DNA of 64,000 nt. Origin: Mojavia pulchra JT2-VF2 (GTDB lineage Bacteria > Cyanobacteriota > Cyanobacteriia > Cyanobacteriales > Nostocaceae). A program made the translations under genes and the position numbers. The stretch lies in assembly GCA_019359325.1 (NCBI GenBank), contig JAHHHN010000010.1, forward strand, positions 154,136-218,135. Direction: 5' to 3'. The notes under the pieces were generated by a model. It was not told the origin of the DNA, ran no database searches, and saw nothing but the letters and a program-made list of their open reading frames with translations. Position 1 is the first letter of the stretch. Each line of letters opens with the position of its first letter. This document shows, piece after piece, positions 1 through 8,400 of the stretch.

Positions 1-199
1 AATTGGGCAATATCTTCAACCCAGTCAAAAACATTTGAAAGTAGATAATTTTATTCACCCAGAACAATTTGCCGCTTGGAAAGCATTCGCCGAAGAATTG
101 GGATTCCTGCAAGTTGTTTCCTCACCCTTGACAAGAAGCTCATATCATGCAGAACAAGTCAGAGAATTAATGGAACATTACCCCCGCAGTCGAGGTTAG
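1..199 (+). CDS. lipA: Lipoyl synthase, C-terminal fragment
   Basis: This is the last 65 codons of a gene that begins before the window; the frame starts at base 2 and ends with TAG at 197-199. LipA is a radical-SAM enzyme that inserts two sulfurs into protein-bound octanoyl groups to make lipoyl cofactor for 2-oxoacid dehydrogenases and the glycine cleavage system. The visible part has the family's C-terminal pattern: a YLQP stretch followed by a Lys/His region, HPEQF, a conserved ELGF segment, and near the end RSSYHAEQ, which is the diagnostic end of LipA. The radical-SAM CxxxCxxC motif lies outside the window. Only 31 bases separate the stop from gpsA, so the two genes could be co-transcribed. 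Confidence 0.9.
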   Translation, partial: IGQYLQPSQKHLKVDNFIHPEQFAAWKAFAEELGFLQVVSSPLTRSSYHAEQVRELMEHYPRSRG

Positions 200-230
200 G
201 AAGACAAGGGAGAATAATGACCAAAAACCA

Positions 231-1181
231 ATGGCTAATCCACAATCCATAATCCACAATCCACAAACCGTAGCCATTTTGGGCAGGGGTGCTTGGGGTA
301 CATCTCTGGCAAATCTGGCAGCAGTTAACGGTCATAGGGTGCGCGTGTGGTCGCGTCAGGGGCCAGAAACTCTCAAAGAGGTGCTACAAGATGCCCAAAT
401 TATCTTGTCTGCCATCTCAATGAAAGGTGTGAGAGATGTTGCTACTCAAGTACAGTCTTTCTCCCTTTCTCCAGAAACAATTTTTGTGACGGCAACAAAA
501 GGTTTAGAGCCAGAAACTACCTGCACGCCGTCACAAATTTGGCAAATAGCATTTCCTAACCATGGAGTAGTTGTCTTATCTGGGCCTAATTTATCTCAAG
601 AAATTCAACAGTCATTGCCAGCCGCAACGGTAGTAGCCAGTAGCATCACCACTGCTGCTGAAGTAGTGCAGCTGGTGTTTTCTTCTACTCGATTTCGGGT
701 ATATACCAATCCCGATCCTGTGGGAGTGGAACTGGGAGGAACGCTGAAGAATGTCATTGCGATCGCAGCCGGTGTTTGTGATGGTTTACATCTAGGAACG
801 AATGCCAAAGCCGCTTTAGTTACCCGCGGGCTGACAGAAATAATTCGCATTGGTAGCTTTTGGGGTGCGAAGACAGAAACATTTTATGGTTTATCAGGTT
901 TAGGGGATTTGCTAGCAACCTGCAATAGCCCTTTAAGCCGAAATTATCAAGTTGGTTACCAACTAGCTGCTGGCAAAACACTTTTAGAAATTCTGGCGAA
1001 TTTACAAGGAACTGCTGAAGGAGTCAATACTTGTCAGGTTTTGGTGCAACGAGCCAGGCTGCAAAATATTCCTGTGCCAATTACCGAGCAAGTTTACCGC
1101 TTACTTCAAGGCGAACTCACACCTCAACAAGCCCTTGATGAACTGATGCTGCGAGACATCAAGCCAGAATACAACTATTGA
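231..1181 (+). CDS. gpsA: Glycerol-3-phosphate dehydrogenase [NAD(P)+]
   Basis: GpsA reduces dihydroxyacetone phosphate to sn-glycerol 3-phosphate, the backbone precursor of membrane lipids, in the cytosol. The 316-residue protein has the N-terminal Rossmann motif GRGAWG (residues about 18-23), the LSGPN segment, and the active-site lysine in GGTLKNVIAIAAG. The middle contains the SGLGDL block and the C-terminus the family's EGV and TEQVY regions. The stretch after VWSRQ is shorter than in E. coli, which is normal for cyanobacterial GpsA. The first 12 or so residues are encoded by ATCCACA/ATCCATA heptamer repeats, so the N-terminus looks as if repeat DNA had been recruited; no better in-frame start lies downstream. 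It is followed by a strong terminator. Confidence 0.93.
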   Translation: MANPQSIIHNPQTVAILGRGAWGTSLANLAAVNGHRVRVWSRQGPETLKEVLQDAQIILSAISMKGVRDVATQVQSFSLSPETIFVTATKGLEPETTCTPSQIWQIAFPNHGVVVLSGPNLSQEIQQSLPAATVVASSITTAAEVVQLVFSSTRFRVYTNPDPVGVELGGTLKNVIAIAAGVCDGLHLGTNAKAALVTRGLTEIIRIGSFWGAKTETFYGLSGLGDLLATCNSPLSRNYQVGYQLAAGKTLLEILANLQGTAEGVNTCQVLVQRARLQNIPVPITEQVYRLLQGELTPQQALDELMLRDIKPEYNY

Positions 1182-1202
1182 AATAATCACTACTTTGCGG
1201 AT

Positions 1203-1250
1203 GGAGATTGGAAACAGATGGCTGAATTCTTTCCAATCTCCACATTTTTT
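1203..1250 (+). terminator. Rho-independent terminator of gpsA
   Basis: A perfect 12-bp stem (1203-1214 pairing with 1230-1241) closes a 15-nt loop and is followed by a run of T at 1245-1250. It starts 21 bases after the gpsA stop codon and is the clearest terminator in the window. Confidence 0.85.
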
Positions 1251-1269
1251 GAAATTTAAGTACTAATTC

Positions 1270-1426
1270 AGGACTTACGCACTCAGATCCCCCAACCCCC
1301 TTAAAAAGGGGAGCCACCGCGCCCTTGCGGGTTCCCCGACTCCCTCAGTGGCGTAGCTTTAGACTTTCCCCCTTTTGAAGGGGGGCTAGGGGGGATCAAG
1401 TTTTCAGGCTTCAGTGCGTAAGTCCT
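1270..1426. mobile_element. MITE-like element with 14-bp terminal inverted repeats
   Basis: A 157-bp non-coding element bounded by the perfect inverted repeats AGGACTTACGCACT (1270-1283) and its complement (1413-1426). Inside lies a second imperfect inverted repeat of C-rich and G-rich blocks around a core that itself looks like a dispersed repeat (about 1310-1360). There is no transposase. Elements of this size and structure are common between genes of filamentous cyanobacteria and are presumably moved by a transposase elsewhere. No clear target-site duplication was seen. Confidence 0.75.
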
Positions 1427-1944
1427 ATAATTTTGGGAATCTTAAACCGCAATTGCTTAGTATTTGCACTTAAGCATTACTACTAACGTACTGCCGATGA
1501 CAATTACTTATACCTCTTACCAAATATTCCTTAGAGGGAAATTAGTAAATTGTCAGGATACTACCTTTATAGCCATGTAGATATGACTATGCTGATTACG
1601 AACATGGTTTTCACCGAAATATGTTTATAGAATGTTACTTTTATAACTGCCAAAAGCTATCGAAATTGAAATGTTAATGAGGTAGTTGATAACCTAAAAG
1701 CTAGCTGTAGAGATGAATAGCTATTGGTTCAGTCAGAGAACTACAGCAGCAAGCTATTTCGGTAGTTATGTTTAAAAAATAACTATTACAGCTTTTTTTC
1801 CTTTTTTTCAAAAAAAACTGTAATCAAATCTTAAACCGTGTTAGTTCATCTTGAATCACGGGAACAATAGCAATAGTTAAATAGCTGACCTTAATCTTAG
1901 CTGACCGTAATCTATTGTTACCTGGAGCCATTGAGACGATCTTT
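1427..1944. other. Intergenic region upstream of sigC
   Basis: About 520 bases of AT-rich DNA between the MITE-like element and sigC. It has poly-T and poly-A tracts around 1793-1820 and no convincing gene. It probably holds the sigC promoter and a long leader, but no specific site can be defended by eye. Confidence 0.4.
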
Positions 1945-3195
1945 ATGCCAGCAACATCTTTTTACGCAGATGCCCCTTACAACGCCCAAAAACCCCACCA
2001 GGCATTAGACCGAGATCTTACGGTTGACGATAGTGACTTGGCTGTAGATGATCTACAGGATTTGGAATTGACTGCTGTTGACCCTGCTCATTTTGCTGCT
2101 AACACCAACCGTCGCAGTACAGACCTAGTACGTTTGTATCTTCAAGAAATTGGTCGGGTTCGATTGTTAGGGCGGGATGAAGAAGTTTCAGAAGCTCAAA
2201 AAGTCCAGCGTTACTTGCGGATGCGGATAGTTCTTGCTAACGCCGCCAAGCATGGGGATGCAGTAATTTCGCCTTATTTGCGGTTAATTGAAGTTCAGGA
2301 GCGTCTGGCCTCCGAACTGGGACACCGACCATCTTTGGAAAGATGGGCTGCTACTGCTGGTGTCAACGTGTCAGACCTGAAGCCAATTTTGGGAGATGGC
2401 AAGCGTCGCTGGGCAGAAATTGCCAAGATGACGGTAGAAGAACTGGAGCAAATTCAGTCCCAAGGACTCCAAGCGAAAGAACACATGATTAAGGCGAATC
2501 TTCGCTTAGTGGTGTCTGTTGCTAAGAAGTATCAAAATCGTGGTTTAGAATTGTTGGATTTAGTCCAAGAAGGCACGCTAGGCTTAGAGCGAGCTGTAGA
2601 AAAATTTGACCCCACCAAGGGTTATCGCTTTAGTACTTATGCTTACTGGTGGATTCGTCAGGGAATTACAAGAGCGATCGCAACTTCTAGCCGCACAATT
2701 CGCCTCCCTGTTCACATCACGGAAAAGCTGAACAAAATTAAAAAAGCCCAACGTAAAATAGCTCAAGAAAAAGGCCGCACCCCCACCTTAGAAGATTTGG
2801 CAGTTGAGCTAGAAATGACACCTACTCAGGTACGGGAAGTTTTATTACGTGTGCCACGTTCCGTTTCTTTAGAAACAAAAGTAGGAAAAGATAAAGATAC
2901 AGAGCTAGGGGAATTACTGGAAACCGACAGTGTAACCCCAGAAGAAATGTTAATGCGAGAATCTTTGCAAAGAGACTTGCAACATTTGTTGGCTGATTTA
3001 ACTAGCCGCGAGCGTGATGTAATTTTGATGCGGTTCGGTTTAGCAGATGGCCATCCTTACTCCTTAGCGGAAATTGGACGTGCTCTCGATTTATCTAGAG
3101 AACGTGTACGACAAATTGAATCTAAGGCTTTACAAAAACTACGCCAACCTAAGCGCCGTAACCTAATCCGCGATTACTTGGAGTCTCTTAGTTAA
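1945..3195 (+). CDS. sigC: Group 2 RNA polymerase sigma-70 factor SigC
   Basis: A 416-residue sigma-70 family factor that would direct RNA polymerase to alternative promoters. The order is a short variable N-terminus, region 1.2 (STDLVRLYLQEIGRVRLL, about residues 58-75), region 2 with the core-binding and -10 recognition helices (KANLRLVVSVAKKYQNRG, then YAYWWIRQGITRAI), region 3, and region 4.2 with the -35 helix-turn-helix (YSLAEIGRALDLSRERVRQIE). It lacks the long acidic N-terminus of the principal sigma. I chose ATG 1945 (MPATSF) over an in-frame TTG at 1915 because it gives the length I recall for SigC of Anabaena PCC 7120. Established work links that SigC to nitrogen step-down and heterocysts. 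It lies directly upstream of furA, as in PCC 7120. Confidence 0.9.
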   Translation: MPATSFYADAPYNAQKPHQALDRDLTVDDSDLAVDDLQDLELTAVDPAHFAANTNRRSTDLVRLYLQEIGRVRLLGRDEEVSEAQKVQRYLRMRIVLANAAKHGDAVISPYLRLIEVQERLASELGHRPSLERWAATAGVNVSDLKPILGDGKRRWAEIAKMTVEELEQIQSQGLQAKEHMIKANLRLVVSVAKKYQNRGLELLDLVQEGTLGLERAVEKFDPTKGYRFSTYAYWWIRQGITRAIATSSRTIRLPVHITEKLNKIKKAQRKIAQEKGRTPTLEDLAVELEMTPTQVREVLLRVPRSVSLETKVGKDKDTELGELLETDSVTPEEMLMRESLQRDLQHLLADLTSRERDVILMRFGLADGHPYSLAEIGRALDLSRERVRQIESKALQKLRQPKRRNLIRDYLESLS

Positions 3196-3635
3196 TCAAT
3201 AGTCAGCGGTCAATGGTCAATAGCGAACTGAACAATATCCAAACTATGGATTGTTGACTCTGGACTATTTATTAAGTAGCAGACGAGTACTCCTACACAA
3301 AATTTAGAATTCAAAATTAAAAAAGCCTATCTAAAAAGCTTTTCAATGATTTTGAATAGTTACTCTATCGACACTGTGTTTTACTGACTTGATCCCCGTT
3401 GCCAAAATTTTTCTAGTTATGGCAAATTATTATCACTTAAGCGAGATTGAGTTTTGTTAACTCTGTTCTGAGGATATGTTTCTGGCGGGGATCACCTATT
3501 ATTTTTCAGCCCATCAAGATTTGATTAAATATTCTTCAATCTTTAGCAAACTTTCTCAATAAGTGATAGTTGTTGCAAATTCCTTGGAATATTTGTTATA
3601 TTCTCAATTATTAGGCTTTGTTGAGAAAAACTAGT
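3196..3635. other. Intergenic region between sigC and furA
   Basis: Some 440 bases without a gene. The first 75 bases after sigC consist of degenerate GTCAATG/GTCAATA heptamers, a short tandemly repeated repetitive sequence typical of Nostocales. The rest is AT-rich and presumably carries the furA promoter. I could not place an iron box by eye with confidence. Confidence 0.45.
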
Positions 3636-4091
3636 ATGACTGTCTACACAACTACTTCACTCAAAGCAGAGCTAAACGACCGAGGTTGGCGTTTAACTCC
3701 CCAAAGAGAAACAATTCTACACATTTTTCAAGAACTTCCGCAAGGTGAACACCTCAGTGCAGAGGATCTTTACCATCGCCTAGAAACTGATGGGGAAGGA
3801 ATAAGTCTGTCAACTATCTATCGAACTTTGAAGTTGATGGCTAGAATGGGAATTTTGCGGGAACTAGAATTGGGGGAAGGGCATAAACATTACGAACTTA
3901 ACCAGCCCTACCCCCATCACCACCATCACCTGATCTGTGTCAGATGCAACAATACAATTGAGTTTAAAAACGACTCAATTTTAAAAATTGGTGCTAAAAC
4001 TGCCCAAAAAGAAGGTTTTCATCTCCTTGACTGTCAGTTGACAATCCATGCAGTCTGTCCCAAGTGCCAAAGGGCACTTATGCCACTGTAG
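3636..4091 (+). CDS. furA: Ferric uptake regulator FurA
   Basis: A 151-residue Fur-family repressor. The N-terminal winged helix (RGWRLTPQRETILHIF, then GISLSTIYRTLKLM) binds DNA, and the C-terminal part carries the metal-binding HHHHH cluster (about residues 90-94) and two CxxC motifs, CVRC and CPKC. FurA of Anabaena PCC 7120 controls iron homeostasis and links it to oxidative stress and nitrogen metabolism. ATG 3636 (MTVYTT) is preferred over an upstream in-frame TTG at 3618 because it gives the known FurA length. The gene is convergent with a peptidoglycan-binding protein gene, 128 bases away. That is the arrangement which in PCC 7120 produces an antisense transcript over furA. Confidence 0.92.
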   Translation: MTVYTTTSLKAELNDRGWRLTPQRETILHIFQELPQGEHLSAEDLYHRLETDGEGISLSTIYRTLKLMARMGILRELELGEGHKHYELNQPYPHHHHHLICVRCNNTIEFKNDSILKIGAKTAQKEGFHLLDCQLTIHAVCPKCQRALMPL

Positions 4092-4210
4092 TACCTGAAT
4101 GGGATAACAAGGCGGAGTCTCAAATTAACCAATAAGTGAAATTTTGAGCAATTTTTCATTCGCTGTTATCGGAGGTAAGCAACCAGTTGGGGAATCATAC
4201 TCAAAGACCT

Positions 4211-4235
4211 AAGCGGATGCTAAAAGCGTCCGCTT
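4211..4235. terminator. Weak hairpin at the 3' end of the minus-strand peptidoglycan-binding gene
   Basis: AAGCGGA (4211-4217) pairs with TCCGCTT (4229-4235) around the stop codon of the minus-strand gene. No T tract follows in either direction, so termination would be poor. That fits read-through of the minus-strand transcript towards furA. Confidence 0.4.
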
Positions 4236-5467
4236 CTTACGTCTTTAAGACTGATACCGTAAAATTCTTGGGCTTGCTTAATTGCTTTTCTAGTGTCCTC
4301 TGCCATTACGCCGTTCAGTTGACCTTTGTAAAAGCCTTTCTCTTGTAGTCGTCTTTGGATTTCCAAAACACTGAACTCGCTCTTGGAAGTAGGATTAACT
4401 AAGCTATATAACTTAGCTCGAGTAGTTGGGCCAGCAACACCACTTGACGCTAAATAATTAGCAGCCTGAAATCGCCGTACAGCATCTGCGGTATATGGGC
4501 CAAAGTAGCCATTTGGTTCTCCCTGTAAATATCCTGCCTTGATCAACTGCTCTTGCAAAATACGAACCGCTTCACCGCGATCGCCTCGGCGGAGTTTGTC
4601 TCTTTCCACAACTGGTTTAGGAGCATCTTCTCCACTACCAACTCCAACTGGTGGCAATTTACCTAGTGTCACAGGGCCAACAATACCATCAGGCGCTAAT
4701 TTGTAAGCTGTTTGGAATCGTTTGACAGCTTCTTCTGTAATTGGGCCAAATATCCCTGTTGCATTACCGTAATAAAAGCCAGCAACTCGCAACCTTTCTT
4801 GCAAAACTCTGACTTCTTCGCCTTCATCACCTCTGCTAATAAAATTAGAATTGTTTCGCTTGTTAGTTACTGAAGTCGGTACACTAGTTCTTCTAGCTGA
4901 TGTACTCGTAGCAATAATTTTTCTAGCTGGTGTACTTACAGCATTAGTCTTTCTTGCTGATGTACTCGCAGCATTAGTTCTAGTGGCTGAGTTACTTACA
5001 GTAATTGGTTCTTTCACCTGTGTACTTGTATTGAAGGCCGTTGTGGTAAAAGCAGTTGTACTAGCAGATGCGGTACGCCAATTATCTAATTTTTGGATAG
5101 TTGTAGCTCCGACAATGCCATCCACTGGTAAACCTGCTGCTTGTTGGAAGCGGCGGACAGCATCTTCTGTGGGAAAATCATATATCTGTGTAATGGGAGC
5201 TTGGTAATAGCCTATTTTTTTCAGTTGTTGTTGTAGATTCCTGACAGATGGGCCTTGATCGCCTCGTTCCAATGCCATGACGCTACTGACTGCACTCAGA
5301 ATAGACAGCATGAGGGCAAGAGGTAGCATATACTTCCAAGCCCTGCTAGAAAGTCTTTTCCAGTCAGGTGTTGCTGTTTTGTTTAACAAATAGCTTAAAG
5401 AAACCAATTCGCTGGGTTGGTTATCTTCGTATGCAAAAGCTAGGTGCAAATACGCGAGGTTGTCCAT
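4220..5467 (-). CDS. Peptidoglycan-binding (PG_binding_1) repeat protein
   Basis: A 415-residue membrane-anchored cell-wall-binding protein. One hydrophobic segment (about residues 46-65) is followed by four PG_binding_1-like units. Each has the pattern RGD.G..VR.LQ..L...GYY..., then AV.RFQ...GL..DGI.G..T...L (roughly residues 68-130, 208-272, 290-352 and 362-405). Between units 1 and 2 lies a low-complexity Ser/Thr/Ala/Arg linker built from a short repeat (STSARK type). No catalytic domain is visible, so it probably binds wall glycan. It sits 18 bases downstream of cobN on the same strand and points at furA. This matches the position of alr1690 in Anabaena PCC 7120, whose transcript extends as an antisense RNA to furA. 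Confidence 0.82.
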   Translation of the reverse strand: MDNLAYLHLAFAYEDNQPSELVSLSYLLNKTATPDWKRLSSRAWKYMLPLALMLSILSAVSSVMALERGDQGPSVRNLQQQLKKIGYYQAPITQIYDFPTEDAVRRFQQAAGLPVDGIVGATTIQKLDNWRTASASTTAFTTTAFNTSTQVKEPITVSNSATRTNAASTSARKTNAVSTPARKIIATSTSARRTSVPTSVTNKRNNSNFISRGDEGEEVRVLQERLRVAGFYYGNATGIFGPITEEAVKRFQTAYKLAPDGIVGPVTLGKLPPVGVGSGEDAPKPVVERDKLRRGDRGEAVRILQEQLIKAGYLQGEPNGYFGPYTADAVRRFQAANYLASSGVAGPTTRAKLYSLVNPTSKSEFSVLEIQRRLQEKGFYKGQLNGVMAEDTRKAIKQAQEFYGISLKDVRSGRF

Positions 5468-5485
5468 ATTCGTTGCCTACACCAC

Positions 5486-8400
5486 TTATTGTTCTTCGAT
5501 TACTGCTTCAGCTTGATGTACTAAGTTTCTTAAAGTTTCCAATACCCTTATATTTACATCCTGCCATAAACCGCGCTTGTGTGCCTCTAGTAATCTTTCA
5601 GCAATATCACGTAACGCCCATGGATTTTTTTCTTGAATAAATTCAGAAACCCCAGGATCAAGTAAATAAGATTGTACAATTCCCTGATACATATAATCTT
5701 CAACACATTGAGTTGTAACATCATAAGCGAATAAAAAATCTACCGTCGTCGCCATTTCAAATGCTCCTTTGTAACCGTGGCGCATGGCTCCCGCAATCCA
5801 TTTCGGATTTACAACACGAGAACGATATACCCGTGCGATTTCTTCTCTGAGTTGGCGCACACGTGGTTGAGCAGGAATAGAATTATCACCAAAATAAGTT
5901 TGGGGATTCTTTCCTTGAAGAGAACGCACTGCGGCTGTTAAACCACCTTGAAATTGGTAATAGTCATCAGAATCGAGCAAGTCGTGTTCGCGGTTGTCTT
6001 GGTTGTGCAGCACAACTTGTGTCTGCACTAAGCGTTGCTCAAAGGCTTCAGGCGCAGCAATTCCCACTAAACCGCCTTGGTCTTGGGAAGAACTAGCCTT
6101 AGTGTAGGCGTAACAACTCCAGTTTATATAAGCACGAGCTAAATCTTCGTCATTTGTCCAATTTTGTGACTCAATTAAGCCTTGGAGTCCAGCACCGTAA
6201 GCACCTGGTTTAGAACCAAAGATGCGGTAACGCGATCGCACCAGCGCCTCCTCGGAAGCTAAACCTTGTGCAGTCCAAAAATCAGTATCTTGGTAGACTT
6301 GCGCTGCTAGCGGGTTTTGCTCTGGCGGTTCATCCAAAGCCGCTACTGCTTGTACCGCTGCATCGAATAAATCTATTAAGTTGGGGAAAGCATCCCGAAA
6401 GAATCCAGAAATCCGCAAAGTTACATCGACGCGGGGCCGTCCCAAAATTGAAAGTGGCAAAATTTCAAAATCTACTACACGCCGTGCTGCACCATCCCAC
6501 ACAGGTTGCACGCCCAATAATGCCAACGCTTCGGCGATATCATCACCTCCAGTTCGCATGGTAGCTGTTCCCCATACTGATAATGCTAGGGTTTTTGGAT
6601 ACTCACCATTTTCCTGTGTATAACATTCAATTAAGTTTTCTGCGGCTTTCCTGCCAATATCCCAAGCTGTTTCTGTAGGTAGGGCACGAATATCAACTGA
6701 GTAAAAGTTTCTACCTGTAGGTAAGACTTCCGGTCGTCCGCGGGTGGGTGCGCCAGATGGGGCACTCTGGATATACCTACCATCGAGTCCGCGTAACAGA
6801 TTAGTGATTTCTAGGTGGGTTTGTTGTAATGCTGGCACGAGTTTCGTACTGATCCAATGGAGAACCTTAAGGACTGGGGACTGGGCACTAGGGACTAGGG
6901 AGGAGGTTATTAGTTCTTCGACTAGTAAGGCTGCGTGTTCTTCTAGGGCTTCAACAACATCGCCGATAGTGTGACACGATATCTGAGTTTTATCAGCAAC
7001 AAGCTTGCGCTCGAAGGCTGATAGTTGAGTGCTGAAATCTGCTGTTAGGGGATCGAAATCAAGACCCCACTCTTGAGCTAAGGCACGGGTAATACCTAAC
7101 GAATGTCGATTGGGTATCCGGGCGATCGCTACTATCAAATCTCGCAACTGTCTGCCTTGAGGACATTGGCCAAAAATGTGCAATCCATCTCGGATTTGGG
7201 CTTCTTTTAATTCACAAAGATAGCCATTTATAGAATTCAAAATTAACAATTCAAAATTTATAATATCTTGTTCATTGTTAATTCCTAAATCTAGATGTAA
7301 ATTTTCTTGAATAATTAGCTCGCGTATGCGATCGCGGATCATCGGCAACCGCACTGGATCTAAACTTTCAGCCTCATAATACTCATCAATTAAATTCTCT
7401 AACTGTTGCAAAGAACCATAAAGTTCTGCACGAGTCATTGGGGGCGTCAAGTGGTCGATAATCACTGCTTGAGTACGGCGTTTAGCTTGTGAACCCTCAC
7501 CAGGATCGTTAACAATAAACGGGTAAAGGTGAGGAAGTGGGCCTAAAGCAACTTCTGGATAACAATTACTAGATAAAGCCAGACTTTTACCGGGTAACCA
7601 TTCTAAATTGCCATGTTTCCCGACATGAACAACAGCATCCGCACCAAAACATTCTCTAACCCAATAATAAAAAGCTAAATAAGCATGAGTTGGCTCTAAA
7701 TCAGGAGCATGATAATTCAAACTAGGGTCAATATCATAGCCGCGTGCTGGCTGAATTCCCACAAAAATGTTACCAAGTTGAATACCGGGAATCGGGATTG
7801 GGCATTGGGTATTGGGGAAGTTTTTCTCCCCTGCTCTCCGAAGTTGCTCCACTTGGGGAGCCACCCCCGTGGGCGGGTTCCCCGACTTGAGGGGAGTGGC
7901 GTGAAACCCCTGCGTACCCGTCACTCTCTCCTGCTCCCTGCTCCCCTGCTCAAAATTTCCCCACCGTTCACAAATAGCTTGCTGTACAACTTGTGGCAAA
8001 GCAGCGAAATAATCTTGATATTCTGCCAAAGAAAGACTTTGCTTGACTGGTCGCCAATCCCTACCTTCTGGATCATTAGTTACACCAGCAGTAAGAAGTT
8101 GAATTAACTCATCACTATTGGCGGGTAAATTGTCTAGTTGATAGCCAGCCAACTGTAAAGCTTGGAGAATTTCCACGCAACTAGCTGGTGTATCTAATCC
8201 CACACCATTAGCGAGGCGTCCATCACGGTTAGGGTAGTTTGCCACAATCAAAGCAATTTTCCGTTCTTGGGGAGGCTTACAACTCAGGCGCACCCAATTA
8301 GCTGCTAGTTGAGATACAAATTCAATGCGATCGCTTACAGGCTCATAAACTACCACATCTGTTTCTAAATCCGAATTTCGACTTTGCACTGTCTTAAAAG

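Noticed and set aside
4851..5207. Plus-strand 118-codon frame inside the peptidoglycan-binding gene
   Set aside because: It is the complement of the Ser/Thr/Ala linker repeats and encodes a Leu/Val-rich pseudo-membrane sequence.
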